DNA of 64,000 nt from Pseudaeromonas aegiceratis (GCF_046254905.1 NZ_CP158016.1:1922001-1986000), one strand, 5' to 3'; counted from the stretch's first letter, positions 53,016-63,078 are shown. The notes: a model not told the origin generated them from the letters alone. A program made the numbers and translations.

Positions 53016-53430
53016 GGCGCGGATTCTACTCCAGAAGTGCATCCTTGTCGCAAAGCGAAAAAGCTGCCTTGCTATAGATTGAGGGAAAATGAAATAATGC
53101 GCTGATTTTTTTAGGCCAACTGGCTTGTTTTAAGCCAGATCCGATAGAAAAACCGGGCTCTTCGCCGTCACAAGCAACAGACCATGTGACGCACTGAGTC
53201 CAAGATTGCGTCGGAAGCCGAGGAGGAATCAAAAAAAGTCGCTGGATATCGGCGTCTGCGCCTTCATCTGGGCCGCAGAGCCTGCAGGTCGCCGTCCGCA
53301 TCCCTAGCGCGCCCCACGCATGACCCAACCGGGAGGTTGCCAACCCATGCTATCGACTCGGGGCCGGTGCGTGGCAGCCGTCCAGCAGCATAACGGCGAA
53401 GCTTAAGGCTTCATTTTTATCGAGACACCC
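53016..53430 (+). promoter_or_regulatory. rluC-rne divergent region and long rne 5' leader with hairpins
   Basis: The 415-bp gap has no gene. It holds a stem CTGGCTT/AAGCCAG (53120-53138) and a stretch around 53331-53375 (GGGAGGTTGC through GGGGCCGGTGC) that recalls the conserved autoregulatory leader of E. coli rne. A GAAGC/GCTTC stem followed by ATTTTTAT (53398-53419) lies just before the start codon. In E. coli the 361-nt leader lets RNase E shorten its own mRNA; the same role is inferred. A weak promoter (TTGCTA, AATAAT) lies near 53070-53098. Confidence 0.5.
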
Positions 53431-56400
53431 ATGAAAAGAATGCTAATCAACGCAACTCAGGAAGAAGAGTTGCGCGTGGCCCTGGTAGACGGGCAACGCA
53501 TTTACGACCTGGACATCGAAAGTCCCGGTCACGAACAGAAAAAAGCCAACATCTACAAAGGGAAGATCACCCGCGTCGAACCGAGTCTGGAGGCCGCCTT
53601 TGTCGACTACGGCGCCGAACGTCACGGTTTCCTGCCGCTCAAGGAGATTGCCCGCGAATATTTCCCCGCCAACTACAGCCTCCAGGGTCGCCCCAATATC
53701 AAGGAAGTGATCAAGGAAGGTCAGGAAGTCATCGTCCAGATCGACAAGGAAGAACGTGGTAACAAGGGCGCCGCCCTCACCACCTTCATCAGTCTGGCCG
53801 GTAGCTACTTGGTGCTGATGCCCAACAACCCCCGTGCCGGTGGTATCTCCCGCCGTATCGAAGGGGATGAACGCACCGAGCTCAAGGAAGCCCTCAATGG
53901 GCTGGAAGTGCCGGAAGGCATGGGCCTCATAGTGCGGACTGCCGGTGTCGGCAAGTCCCCCGAAGAGCTGGCCTGGGACCTCAATGTCCTGCTCAAACAC
54001 TGGGAGACCATCAAGCAAGCCGCGCAGAACCAGGCTGCCCCCTTCCTGATCCACCAGGAAAGCAACGTGATAGTGCGGGCCATCCGTGACTACCTGCGCC
54101 GGGATATCGGCGAGATCCTGATCGACAACCCGACGGTGTTCGAGAAGGCAAAGCAGCACATCGAACTGGTGCGCCCGGACTTCGTCAATCGGGTCAAGCC
54201 GTACAACGGTGAGATCCCGATGTTCACCCATTACCAGATCGAGAGCCAGATTGAGTCGGCCTTCCAACGCGAAGTGCGCCTGCCCTCCGGCGGCTCCATC
54301 GTCATCGACCCCACCGAGGCCCTGACCTCCATCGACATCAACTCGGCGCGCGCCACCAAGGGCGGTGACATCGAGGAGACGGCCCTGCAGACCAACCTGG
54401 AAGCCGCCGACGAGATCGCCCGCCAGCTGCGTCTGCGCGACCTGGGTGGCCTCATCGTCATCGACTTCATCGACATGACGCCGGTGCGCCACCAGCGTGA
54501 AGTGGAAAACCGCCTGCGGGATGCCGTGCGCCAGGACAGGGCTCGCATCCAGCTGGGCCGCATCTCCCGCTTCGGCCTGCTGGAGCTGTCCCGTCAGCGC
54601 CTGCGCCCCTCCCTCAATGAATCCAGCACCCATGTCTGCCCGCGCTGCATGGGTCAGGGGACCATCCGGGATAACGAATCCCTGGCACTGGCCATCCTGC
54701 GCCTGCTGGAAGAAGAGGCCCTCAAGGACAACACAGAACAGGTGCTGGCCCAGGTGCCGGTGGACGTCGCCGCCTATCTGCTCAACGAGAAGCGCCCGTC
54801 CATTCAACGCCTGGAAGAGCGCCATCAGGTGCGGATCTTCATCATTCCCCACCAGGGAATGGAGACACCGCACTTCGAGGTGTCCCGGATGCGCAGCAGT
54901 GAAGTCACCGAGGCCCTCAGCTACGAGCTGAAGAGCGAGCTGCCGGTGGATGGCTACACGCCGCGCGATACCACCAAGGTGGTGCGCAGCGAGCAGCCGG
55001 CGGTGCAGATCATCGCCGCCCCCACCACCCCGGCACCGGCTCCGGCCCCCGTCGCCGCCCCTGTGGTGCTGCCCCAGGAACCTGGTCTGTTCAGCAAGCT
55101 GTTCGCCGCCATCATGGCGCTGTTCAAGCCTGCCGCCGAGCCCAGCCAACCCCAGGAAAAACCGGCGCCCAAGGCGAAGCCCGAGGCACGGCAACGTCGC
55201 CGTGAAGGTGATCGCCGGCGTCCGGCCGGTGGTGACAATCGCCGCAGCCGCCCGCAGGCCGACAAGGCCGATGAGGAAGAGGGTCAGGCCAAGAGCGAAG
55301 CACGGCCGAACAACCGTCGTCCGCGCAACGAGGCCACCGGTGACAAGACCGATCGTCCGTCTCGTGGCGAGCGTCGTCCTCGTCAACCCAAGGAAGCCGC
55401 CGCCGAAGGCAGCCCGCGTCAGGAACGCCGGCCCCGCAATCAGCCTCAGGCGACTGCCGAGCCCAGCGAACAGCAGGAGGCAGTGCCAGCCGAGCAGCCA
55501 AGCCGTGCGCCCAAAGAAGAGAAGGTAGCCGAACGCCGTCAACGCCGCAGTCAGCGCCGCAAGGTGCGGGTGGCCGCCGAGGTGAGCGATGCCCAGGTCC
55601 AGCAGGCCGCCGTGGTCGAGGTGCCGGCTCCCCAGGCTGAGCCAGCCCCGCAGGCCGAGCCCCAGCCGCCCATGCTGGAGCCCCTGGTGCCCGTGATGCC
55701 CACCGACCTGCCGCCGATGATCATGATCGAGGACGACGAAGAGACCCGTGCTCCGACCGTGAACGAGGCGCCGGTGGCTGAGGCCATCGAGTCCATCGAG
55801 GCCAACATCGACGCACCGGTGGCCATGGAGGACGCCGACGGCGAGCCGGCCAAACGGCCCCAACGTCGCAAGCGGATCAACGAAGAGTCCCGCCAGCGTC
55901 GTCGTCAGGAGACCGAGCAGCCTGCCGAAGAGAGCCCAGAGGCCCTGGCGGTGCAAGAGGTTGCGGCTGAGAGCAGCGTCGAACCCGAGGCAGCGCCTGT
56001 TGCCCCGGCCGACAGGCAGCAGCAAGCAGAAGCCCAACCGGAACGCCGCTCTCGTCGTCGCAAGCCCGATGCCGTGGTGGTGGATGACGTAGTGCTGGTA
56101 GAAGAGCCGGTTAGCGCCGAAGAGACCGAGGTGGCAGAAGCAGACGCCCCCCTGGCCCAGCTGGACGCCCCCATTGCCGTGCATGCCGAACCTGAGGTGC
56201 CGGTGAGCAAGGCAGAGGTAGAGGCCGAGCCGGCGGTGAGCCAACCGATGGCTGCGGCACCTGCCGCGACCAAGGCACCGGGTGTGGTCTCCCGCATGCA
56301 ACTGGTGACCTGCCAGATGGCCCAGCCCGCCGAGGCGCCGGCCCAGCCGGCCCGCCCTGTGGTGGACTACCCGGCCTATGAGCGCAAGCCCACCCTGCAT

Positions 56401-56466
56401 TCCGGCCGTGCCGCCGGTGTGAGTGGCATGCGCAGCCAGGCCTCTCATGGGCCAGCCAATCCTTAA
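53431..56466 (+). CDS. rne: Ribonuclease E
   Basis: A 1011-residue endoribonuclease, the core of the RNA degradosome. The N-terminal half is almost identical in pattern to E. coli: S1 domain (about residues 36-118), 5' sensor and RNase H-like parts, catalytic Asp residues in SIDINSARAT and VIDFIDMTP, and the zinc-link CPRC (VCPRCMGQG). The C-terminal half is low-complexity, rich in Pro, Ala, Glu and Arg, with an amphipathic membrane segment (LFSKLFAAIMALFKP, about 550-565) and arginine-rich RNA-binding stretches. It is followed by a strong terminator. Confidence 0.98.
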   Translation: MKRMLINATQEEELRVALVDGQRIYDLDIESPGHEQKKANIYKGKITRVEPSLEAAFVDYGAERHGFLPLKEIAREYFPANYSLQGRPNIKEVIKEGQEVIVQIDKEERGNKGAALTTFISLAGSYLVLMPNNPRAGGISRRIEGDERTELKEALNGLEVPEGMGLIVRTAGVGKSPEELAWDLNVLLKHWETIKQAAQNQAAPFLIHQESNVIVRAIRDYLRRDIGEILIDNPTVFEKAKQHIELVRPDFVNRVKPYNGEIPMFTHYQIESQIESAFQREVRLPSGGSIVIDPTEALTSIDINSARATKGGDIEETALQTNLEAADEIARQLRLRDLGGLIVIDFIDMTPVRHQREVENRLRDAVRQDRARIQLGRISRFGLLELSRQRLRPSLNESSTHVCPRCMGQGTIRDNESLALAILRLLEEEALKDNTEQVLAQVPVDVAAYLLNEKRPSIQRLEERHQVRIFIIPHQGMETPHFEVSRMRSSEVTEALSYELKSELPVDGYTPRDTTKVVRSEQPAVQIIAAPTTPAPAPAPVAAPVVLPQEPGLFSKLFAAIMALFKPAAEPSQPQEKPAPKAKPEARQRRREGDRRRPAGGDNRRSRPQADKADEEEGQAKSEARPNNRRPRNEATGDKTDRPSRGERRPRQPKEAAAEGSPRQERRPRNQPQATAEPSEQQEAVPAEQPSRAPKEEKVAERRQRRSQRRKVRVAAEVSDAQVQQAAVVEVPAPQAEPAPQAEPQPPMLEPLVPVMPTDLPPMIMIEDDEETRAPTVNEAPVAEAIESIEANIDAPVAMEDADGEPAKRPQRRKRINEESRQRRRQETEQPAEESPEALAVQEVAAESSVEPEAAPVAPADRQQQAEAQPERRSRRRKPDAVVVDDVVLVEEPVSAEETEVAEADAPLAQLDAPIAVHAEPEVPVSKAEVEAEPAVSQPMAAAPAATKAPGVVSRMQLVTCQMAQPAEAPAQPARPVVDYPAYERKPTLHSGRAAGVSGMRSQASHGPANP

Positions 56467-56482
56467 GGGATTGCTCGCCAAC

Positions 56483-56510
56483 AAAAAAGCCACCGTCAGG
56501 TGGCTTTTTT
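56483..56510. terminator. Bidirectional terminator between rne and yeeX
   Basis: A perfect 12-bp stem, AAAAAAGCCACC with GGTGGCTTTTTT, encloses a GTCA loop and works on both strands, ending rne from the left and yeeX from the right. Confidence 0.95.
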
Positions 56511-56535
56511 ATTTGGTCTTGAGCCGGCGGCGCCC

Positions 56536-56856
56536 TTAGCTCTTGTCCTTGTTGCTCAAGGTGGCCAGCTTCTGGGTCAGATCCCGACGCTCCTTGGACA
56601 GCTCGGCATTCTTGATGATGTACTCATCCACCCGCTCCTCGTAATCGCTCTTCATGCTGGCGATGATGGCCTGGATCTCGTCGACCGACATGCCTGGCTT
56701 GATGTAGTCGGAGAGGTTTTCCAGCAGCAGCACCCGCTTCTGGTTATCGCGGATCTTCTTTTCGATATCGGTGATTTCGCGTTTGAGCTTGTTCTTGCGC
56801 CGTGACATCCGCACGTACTCCAACACATCGGCATATGACTTGGTAACAGTTTCCAT
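56536..56856 (-). CDS. yeeX: DUF496 family protein YeeX
   Basis: A 106-residue, highly charged, mostly helical protein. Stretches VLEYVRMSRRKNKLKREI, KKIRDNQKRVLLLENLSDYI and IIKNAELSKERRD match E. coli YeeX closely. It is probably a coiled-coil cytoplasmic protein of unknown function. It is convergent with rne and preceded by about 200 bp without other genes. Confidence 0.93.
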   Translation of the reverse strand: METVTKSYADVLEYVRMSRRKNKLKREITDIEKKIRDNQKRVLLLENLSDYIKPGMSVDEIQAIIASMKSDYEERVDEYIIKNAELSKERRDLTQKLATLSNKDKS

Positions 56857-57061
56857 AATGACACCACTTGTTAACGTTTTCTTGGATGGGCAAGTGTAGG
56901 CTCCGCCTACATGGAAGAAAACGGGTCGTAGGGGTGACCCGCTGCCTGTGGCATAACCCTAACCTCAGTATCGCCGCATTACAACACTAACAGCACAGGC
57001 GTCGGCGGTGACGCATAATTAATGGGCAGCCCCCCTCATGGACAATCTCAGGAGGTGTACC

Positions 57062-57580
57062 ATGGCCATCCCTGTCCTCGAGCGCTACCTGAGCGAAGCC
57101 CAGGTTGACTATCGACTTACCCCCCATTCCGTGGCCTTTACCGCCATGGAGATCGCCCAACGGGCCCACGTGCCGGGTGACGCCTTCGCCAAGACCGTCT
57201 TGGTCAAGGTGGACGGCAAACTGGTGATGCTGGTGATGCCCGCCACCCGGGCGGTGGACTTTGCCGGTCTGACCCAGGCACTCCATTGCCAGCGCCTGGA
57301 GCTGGCCATGGAGTACGAATTCGAGTCCCTGTTTGCCGAGTGCGAACTGGGGGCCGAACCGCCCCTAGGTCAGCTGTTCGGCCTGCCGGTCTACCTGGAT
57401 GCCGAACTGACACGCTATCCCAGGATCAGCTTCAATGCCGGAACCCTGCGGGAGGTGATGGAGATGGACAGCCAGGACTTCCTGCGCCTGGTGGAGCCCC
57501 ATATTCTCCACCAAGGGTTTGTGCCAGGCCGGCAGGCATTGCTCCATCAACACCCCAGGAGCGGTCCCCTGCCGCACTGA
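57062..57580 (+). CDS. YbaK/EbsC-type aminoacyl-tRNA deacylase
   Basis: A 172-residue protein of the YbaK/ProX editing-domain family, which hydrolyses mischarged tRNAs. It begins MAIPVLERYLSEAQVDYRL, with the conserved FAKTVLVKVDGKLVMLVMPA, which contains the substrate-pocket Lys, then GAEPPLGQLFGLPVYLD and ISFNAGTLREVMEM. It has a very strong AGGAGGTG ribosome site. The amino acid removed cannot be told. Confidence 0.88.
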   Translation: MAIPVLERYLSEAQVDYRLTPHSVAFTAMEIAQRAHVPGDAFAKTVLVKVDGKLVMLVMPATRAVDFAGLTQALHCQRLELAMEYEFESLFAECELGAEPPLGQLFGLPVYLDAELTRYPRISFNAGTLREVMEMDSQDFLRLVEPHILHQGFVPGRQALLHQHPRSGPLPH

Positions 57581-57603
57581 GACGGTGACGTGCTCGGCGC
57601 CAT

Positions 57604-57630
57604 AAAAAAGCCAGGGCTTAGGCCCTGGCT
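57604..57630 (-). terminator. Intrinsic terminator of the chemoreceptor gene
   Basis: On the minus strand AGCCAGGG and CCCTGGCT form a stem around a 6-base loop, followed by TTTTTTATG. It lies 22 bp past the chemoreceptor stop. Confidence 0.9.
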
Positions 57631-57652
57631 GGTAATCACCCCGTGACTGTGC

Positions 57653-59665
57653 TTAAAGTGCCAGCTGAAACTGGCTGACCGTCCTGTCCTGCGCCAGGCA
57701 CAAGTCATCCAACCTCTGGGTCTGGAGCGCCATGTCGCCCATGGTCTGGCTGCTCTGTTCCACCACCTCGGACATCTCGTTGATGCTGCGGCTGATATCG
57801 CGGCTGGCCTGGGTCTGCTCCCGGGTCGCGTTGGCGATCAGCTCGGACGCATCCCGCACCTGCTGCATGTGTTGCGCAATCATGCCCATGGCACCGTTGA
57901 TCTGCTCCATCATGCTCTGGCTCTCCCCCATCAGACTCAGGCTCGATTGCATGCTGGCGACGGCACTGGTGGATTTGCCCCGCAGGTTGCTGATCATGGT
58001 GTGGATCTCCTTGGTGCTCTCCCCGGTGCGGCTGGCCAGGTTGCGCACCTCGTCCGCCACCACGGCGAAACCACGGCCATGCTCACCGGCCCGGGCCGCC
58101 TCGATGGCGGCATTGAGTGCCAGCAGATTGGTCTGCTCAGAGATGGACTCAATCACCTCCAAGATGCCACCGATGCGCTCGCTCTCACCGTTGACCTCCT
58201 GGATGGTTTGCTCACTATGGCGCAGATGGTCATACAGCTTATCTACCCGCTGGGTATTGGCCTGTACCAGATGCCGCCCTTCCTGGATCTGATCGTCCAC
58301 CGACAGCACCATGGCGAGGCTCGACTCCGTGTTGCTGTTCACATCACTGATGGCATGTTCCATTTGCGTGACGGTGGCCGCCAAGGTGGTCATGGTGCCG
58401 GCTTGCACCTGGACTTGGGCCGCCAGGCTGTCCGCCGACTGGCGATTGCGCTCGGCGGTTTGCCGGGTCTGCTCCGCCCCCTCCCGCACCACACGGATGG
58501 CCTGATTGAAGGCCGTGATCACCGCATTGATGTCCCGTTGCAGGGCGGCGAACTCCCCGCTGAAGCGCCCCTCAACGGCCTGGGAAAAGTTCCCCTTGGC
58601 CATCTGATCCAGCACCCGCTGGATGGCCCCCATGGGGCCCCGGATGGCCAGCGACAGACGCCAACCGACGATGCCGGCAAACAGCAGGCTCACCAGCAGA
58701 CTCACCACAATGTTGATGGAGGTGGTGTGCAGCGTCCCCTTGGCGGAGCTGAAGGCCTGCTGGCTCACCCTATTGGCACCGGCCTGCAGGGCGGCTTGGC
58801 TGTCCAGCGCCGCATCGATGGCATTGGAGAGCAGCTGCACCCGTTGCTCCAACTCCCCTCGCTGCTGACTGAGCCGGATGAAGCGGCCGATGGCCCCCTC
58901 CTTGGAGTTGATGTTCTGCTTGAGGGCCGCCAGGCCCGACTGCACATCCTGATTGTCGGCGACCGCCGGCACCTCCCGCGCCAGCATGTCGTAGCCATCC
59001 AGCAACATCTTGCCGGTCGCCACCGCCTTTTGCTCGATGGCCTGCATGTCGCTGACCTTCTGGGCACTGAAGATGGCGTTGACCATGTATTCCAGGGTGC
59101 CGAGCCACTCGGTGAACTGATTGGCCAGACCGGCGATATAGGGATCCTCTGCCGCGTAGGGTTTGAACAGCTGATTGGCGCCGGTCTTGGCAAAGGCCAG
59201 CTTATTGAGCAGCTCGCTCTTCACCGAATCGATGCGCGCCACCTCGCTTAGGATCTGGCTGCGCCCGGCATAGATGGGTTGGCTTTGCGCCAGTATCACC
59301 TCGATCTGCTGCTGCAGCGGCGCCAGCTGGCTGGCCAAGGCCCCGCCATCCGGTAGACGGCTGACGCTGGCATGCAGCTGGCTCAGATCGCCGTTGAGCC
59401 CCTCCACCTGGCTGTCGAAGGCCTGGCGATGCTGATCCAGGCTGGCCTGATCGGGCGCGAACACCATGTCGGCCGCCAGTTTGTTCAGCCGCAGCAACCC
59501 AGTCCCCAGATGCCCGGCCTGCTCGTCCAGGCTCTTCATGTCTTTGACGACAAATGAAAAGGCGTTATCAATCCGGTTCATGTTGAACCAGGAGAGAGCG
59601 CCACCAAATGCCATCAGGCCGCACAGGATGGCAAACGCCACCACCACCTTGACGGTTAAATTCAT
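57653..59665 (-). CDS. Methyl-accepting chemotaxis protein
   Basis: A 670-residue transmembrane chemoreceptor: N-terminal membrane segment (residues 7-27), a long helical periplasmic sensor (about 30-315), a second membrane segment (about 320-342: INIVVSLLVSLLFAGIVGW), a HAMP domain (about 343-395), and a cytoplasmic signalling coiled coil with the hairpin tip ISEQTNLLALNAAIEAARAG and GRGFAVVADEVRNLA. The ligand is unknown. No C-terminal CheR-binding pentapeptide is present. Confidence 0.95.
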   Translation of the reverse strand: MNLTVKVVVAFAILCGLMAFGGALSWFNMNRIDNAFSFVVKDMKSLDEQAGHLGTGLLRLNKLAADMVFAPDQASLDQHRQAFDSQVEGLNGDLSQLHASVSRLPDGGALASQLAPLQQQIEVILAQSQPIYAGRSQILSEVARIDSVKSELLNKLAFAKTGANQLFKPYAAEDPYIAGLANQFTEWLGTLEYMVNAIFSAQKVSDMQAIEQKAVATGKMLLDGYDMLAREVPAVADNQDVQSGLAALKQNINSKEGAIGRFIRLSQQRGELEQRVQLLSNAIDAALDSQAALQAGANRVSQQAFSSAKGTLHTTSINIVVSLLVSLLFAGIVGWRLSLAIRGPMGAIQRVLDQMAKGNFSQAVEGRFSGEFAALQRDINAVITAFNQAIRVVREGAEQTRQTAERNRQSADSLAAQVQVQAGTMTTLAATVTQMEHAISDVNSNTESSLAMVLSVDDQIQEGRHLVQANTQRVDKLYDHLRHSEQTIQEVNGESERIGGILEVIESISEQTNLLALNAAIEAARAGEHGRGFAVVADEVRNLASRTGESTKEIHTMISNLRGKSTSAVASMQSSLSLMGESQSMMEQINGAMGMIAQHMQQVRDASELIANATREQTQASRDISRSINEMSEVVEQSSQTMGDMALQTQRLDDLCLAQDRTVSQFQLAL

Positions 59666-59877
59666 CTTGTATTCCTCACCTTCGCCGTATCGAAAAAAGG
59701 GGTTGTCATTGTTGTTTCTATAATTTTTTGTTGCTGTTGTTGTGCTTGTTTTGGTTTTTGCTTTTGTCCTGCTGCGGCCTGGCGCTGTCGCACTGGGGTA
59801 TTGTCAGTCAGATAAGGGGGCGGCGCGGCAGCATGGCCGACGCCGAAGCGCAGCAATGGCACCGACGCACCGGTAGG

Positions 59878-61713
59878 CTAATTCCCCAGCAAGCCCTTGA
59901 GGGGGTTGCTCAGCTTGGGGCGGCTACCGGAAGGCAACAGCTGCTGTTCCAGCAACGCCTTGGCCTTGGACTCAAGCAGGCGGCCCAGCTCCACGGAAAA
60001 CTGCGGTTTCGACCAGCTGCCGCCGATGCGCAGGGGCACAGTCACCATCTTCAGATCCCCCAGACCCGGCAGTTCCCCCACGACGGTGGCATCCAGCTTG
60101 AAATCCAGGTTCTCCTTGACGAGGTGGGTGCGCCCCGCCCCCGTCACCTCCAGCAGCGAAGAGATCATCTTGATGTTCTCCACCTTGACGTCGCCCTGGG
60201 TCAGCACAGCCTGAGCCCCCAGGGTGGAGAAGGCGGTTTCGCCCTGACTCTGCTCCCCGCCCAGCAGCCCCTTGATCCCGGCTTTCGCCTGGCGCAGCAG
60301 GGCCGGCAGATCCACCCCACGCACCGCCCCCTGGGTGACCTGCAGGGCCAGCTTGCCGGTGAGGGTGCGCCGCAGGGCATCCGGCGTCACCCCTTGGGCG
60401 ACCAGGGTGCCGTCCAGTTGTCCACGGCCCGTGAGAGGCGATTTACCCAGTAGGGCCTTGCTCAGGGCGGCGATGGCGATACCCTGCACCCTGGGTTGCA
60501 GGCTCAGGTGCGCCGGGCTTTGCCGACTGTCCAGCCGCCCCGGCGCCATGAGCTGCCCCTCGAACAGGCGAGCGCTCAATTTGCGCCATTCCAGGATGCC
60601 GTTTTGCAGCGTCAGATCCAGCGCCACCTGCTGGAAGGGCAAGTTCGCCAGCTGCAGGCGGTCCAACTCCAGGGTGCCGGCCAGATCCACCCCCTGCAAT
60701 GCGCTGAGATCCGGCTCCTGGGCGGGTGCCGTTGCCTTCGTCGCAGGACTGCCTTTGCCTTCAGCCGGCTTCGCCTGGTCCTGCTGGCTCGCCAGCCAGG
60801 CGGTATCAAAGGCGGGGCTGCGCAGGGCGAAGCGCACCACGGGAATGGCCTGCTGCTGCAGGCTCAGCTCGCCCTGACAATGCCAGGGCCCGGCCGTCAC
60901 ATCCAGGGACTGCCACTGCAGTCGCTTGTCCGCCGGCTGATAGCGCAGCTGACCCGCCAAGCGCATCTGCTGCAGCAGCAGCGGCACCTGAGGGCCTGTC
61001 ATGGCCACCTCGGCCTGCCAGTCATCCAGGCTGATGAGCGCCTGGCTCAGGGTCAGCTTGGCCTGGCTAGCGAGCCGCAAGGTGCCAGACGGTGCCTGTA
61101 CCCGCCCCCCCAGCGCCACCGCGATGGGTTTTCCCAGCGCCAGGGCATCGGCCTGCAGGCTGACATCCCGCAGCAGCCACTGCTTGCCGGTCAGATGGTC
61201 CTCGATGTTGAGGGCCCCGTCGGTGAAGTCGATGCCATCCAGGGAGAAGTGATAGGCAGGGGTGTCATCGCCGGCCGTCGTTGCCGCCGGCGTGGTCGCG
61301 TCGGCCTGGGCCGGCGCAGCTGTTCCCAACACCCCATCCAGATTGGTACGGCCATCGGCCAGGGTGATCACGCTAAGACGCACCCCGGACACCTTGAGTC
61401 GGCCGGCCTCCACCCGGTGATCCAGCAAGGGCAGCAGCGCCAGATCCACGCTGGCCTCGCCAAAGGCCAGGGTATCGCCCGCGGGAAAGCCAGCAGGATT
61501 TTTCAGGGCCACCTTTTCCAGGGACAGCCCCAGGCGAGGGAACAGGGTGAAGCGGATGGGCCCCTGCATCTGCAGATCACGGCCCGTGTAGGCCTTGACC
61601 TGCTCGATGATCAGGGGTTTGAACTGTTCGGGATTGATGAGCCAGACGGCGGTCACCGCGGCCCCTCCTATCAACAGCAGCAAGCACAGCAGCAGATAGA
61701 GGAGCTTCTTCAT
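59878..61713 (-). CDS. asmA: AsmA family protein
   Basis: A 611-residue AsmA-type protein with an N-terminal membrane anchor (LLYLLLCLLLLIGGAAVTAVW) and a long periplasmic repeating beta-groove domain; E. coli AsmA has 617 residues. The family is implicated in lipid movement to the outer membrane. It begins 13 bp after dcd, matching the conserved udk-dcd-asmA order. Confidence 0.93.
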   Translation of the reverse strand: MKKLLYLLLCLLLLIGGAAVTAVWLINPEQFKPLIIEQVKAYTGRDLQMQGPIRFTLFPRLGLSLEKVALKNPAGFPAGDTLAFGEASVDLALLPLLDHRVEAGRLKVSGVRLSVITLADGRTNLDGVLGTAAPAQADATTPAATTAGDDTPAYHFSLDGIDFTDGALNIEDHLTGKQWLLRDVSLQADALALGKPIAVALGGRVQAPSGTLRLASQAKLTLSQALISLDDWQAEVAMTGPQVPLLLQQMRLAGQLRYQPADKRLQWQSLDVTAGPWHCQGELSLQQQAIPVVRFALRSPAFDTAWLASQQDQAKPAEGKGSPATKATAPAQEPDLSALQGVDLAGTLELDRLQLANLPFQQVALDLTLQNGILEWRKLSARLFEGQLMAPGRLDSRQSPAHLSLQPRVQGIAIAALSKALLGKSPLTGRGQLDGTLVAQGVTPDALRRTLTGKLALQVTQGAVRGVDLPALLRQAKAGIKGLLGGEQSQGETAFSTLGAQAVLTQGDVKVENIKMISSLLEVTGAGRTHLVKENLDFKLDATVVGELPGLGDLKMVTVPLRIGGSWSKPQFSVELGRLLESKAKALLEQQLLPSGSRPKLSNPLKGLLGN

Positions 61714-61726
61714 GGTGACCTCCAGG

Positions 61727-62308
61727 TCAATCCTGATTGATACGGCTGGCGACGGCCCCTTGCTGACGCTTGTACTTGGCGTTGGCCCGCTTGTTGTAGG
61801 GCCGCTTGGCCGGGCCGGAGAGGGTTTCGAAGTTCAGGGCACCGATCACCATCTTGGGCCGCAGCGCCAGAGGTAGCCTACCCCCATTATAGAACTCGAG
61901 GACGATGCGACCAGACCAGCCCGGATCGATCCGATGGGCGGTCACATGCACCATGAGCCCCAGCCGCGCCAGGGAGGAGCGGCCATCCAGCCAGCCGACG
62001 ATGTCATCCGGCAGGGTGACGGACTCAAGCGTCACCGCCAGGGCCAGTTCGCCGGGATGCAGGATGAAGGCCTCACCATCGGGAATGATGATCTCGTCGC
62101 TCATCACCCGGTTGATGGCCTCGGCCACCGCCTCCTTGGGGCCGCTGAGATCGATGAAGGCCGCGGTGTGGGCCTGGAACACCCGAAACTCGTTGCCCAG
62201 CAGCACATCCACACTGACCCCACTGATGCGATCCACCTCGGGACGCGGCTCTATGACGATCTTGCCCTGTTCCAGATAGCGCTCTATGTCGCTGTCGCAA
62301 AGACGCAT
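61727..62308 (-). CDS. dcd: dCTP deaminase
   Basis: A 193-residue homotrimeric enzyme producing dUTP from dCTP. It begins MRLCDSDIERYLEQGKI and contains HPGELALAVTLE, GRSSLARLGLMVHVTA, with the conserved substrate-contact Ser-Ser region, and the GWSGRIVLEFYN block. Length equals E. coli Dcd. It lies between udk and asmA; longer in-frame extensions upstream have no homology. Confidence 0.98.
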   Translation of the reverse strand: MRLCDSDIERYLEQGKIVIEPRPEVDRISGVSVDVLLGNEFRVFQAHTAAFIDLSGPKEAVAEAINRVMSDEIIIPDGEAFILHPGELALAVTLESVTLPDDIVGWLDGRSSLARLGLMVHVTAHRIDPGWSGRIVLEFYNGGRLPLALRPKMVIGALNFETLSGPAKRPYNKRANAKYKRQQGAVASRINQD

Positions 62309-62334
62309 TGCTTTCTCCTTGTCGCCCTGCCGGC

Positions 62335-62979
62335 TTAGCCCAGCAGCATGTGGCGAATACGCGATTTGATCATGTCGATGGCAATGCGATTGCGCCCACC
62401 ACGGGGCACTATGATGTCGGCATATTGCTTCGACGGTTCGATAAACTGCAGGAACATGGGCCGCACCGTGGTTTGATACTGATTGAGTACCGACTCCATG
62501 GTCCGGCCCCGCTCCTGGACGTCCCGCACCAGACGACGGATGAGACAGATATCCAGCGGCGTGTCCATGAAGATGCTGACATCCATCAGTTCCCGCAGCT
62601 GGGGCTCGTTGAGCAGCAAAATGCCTTCGAGGATGATGATGCGCTTGGGACTGAAGGGCCGGGTCTCGCTGACCCGGGTATGCTCGCTGTAGGAATATTT
62701 GGGAATGGCCACCTGCTCGCCCTTGAGCAGGGTGGTGAGCTGCTGGCACAGCAGGGCGTGGTCGAAGGCGCTGGGATGGTCATAGTTGGTCTTGACCCGC
62801 TCCGCCATGGAAAGGTGGCTCTGATCCTTGTAGTAGCTGTCTTCCGTGATCACCCCGATCTGATCCGCCCCCAGCTCCTCAACCAGCTCGTTGAAAATAG
62901 TATGGGAAATCAGGCTTTTGCCCGAGGCGGAAGCACCCGCGATACCTATGATAACGCAGGAGCGGTGTTGATCTGACAT
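62335..62979 (-). CDS. udk: Uridine kinase
   Basis: A 214-residue kinase converting uridine or cytidine to the monophosphate for pyrimidine salvage. The P-loop is GASASGKS, followed by DSYYKDQSHL, NYDHPSAFDH and the LID region. The ATG at 62979 matches the family start. It lies 26 bp before dcd and 99 bp after mrp. Confidence 0.97.
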   Translation of the reverse strand: MSDQHRSCVIIGIAGASASGKSLISHTIFNELVEELGADQIGVITEDSYYKDQSHLSMAERVKTNYDHPSAFDHALLCQQLTTLLKGEQVAIPKYSYSEHTRVSETRPFSPKRIIILEGILLLNEPQLRELMDVSIFMDTPLDICLIRRLVRDVQERGRTMESVLNQYQTTVRPMFLQFIEPSKQYADIIVPRGGRNRIAIDMIKSRIRHMLLG

Positions 62980-63078
62980 GCGTCTGAACTCTCTAAATGT
63001 TGCGGTGGGAGGCTTAAACCCGCGCATTATAACGAAAAAGCCTCCCCCCCACTACAGAGCCGACAGCCGGGCTAGCCC

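Noticed and set aside
53443..56493. A 1016-codon open frame antisense to rne
   Set aside because: It mirrors the rne codons in a GC-rich gene and its translation is low-complexity Gly/Leu/His/Arg without any domain. rne itself is certain.
59666..59877. Poly-T/GTT-rich stretch upstream of the chemoreceptor gene as a possible small RNA
   Set aside because: Low-complexity sequence without a clear promoter-terminator pair; most likely just the 5' region of the chemoreceptor gene.
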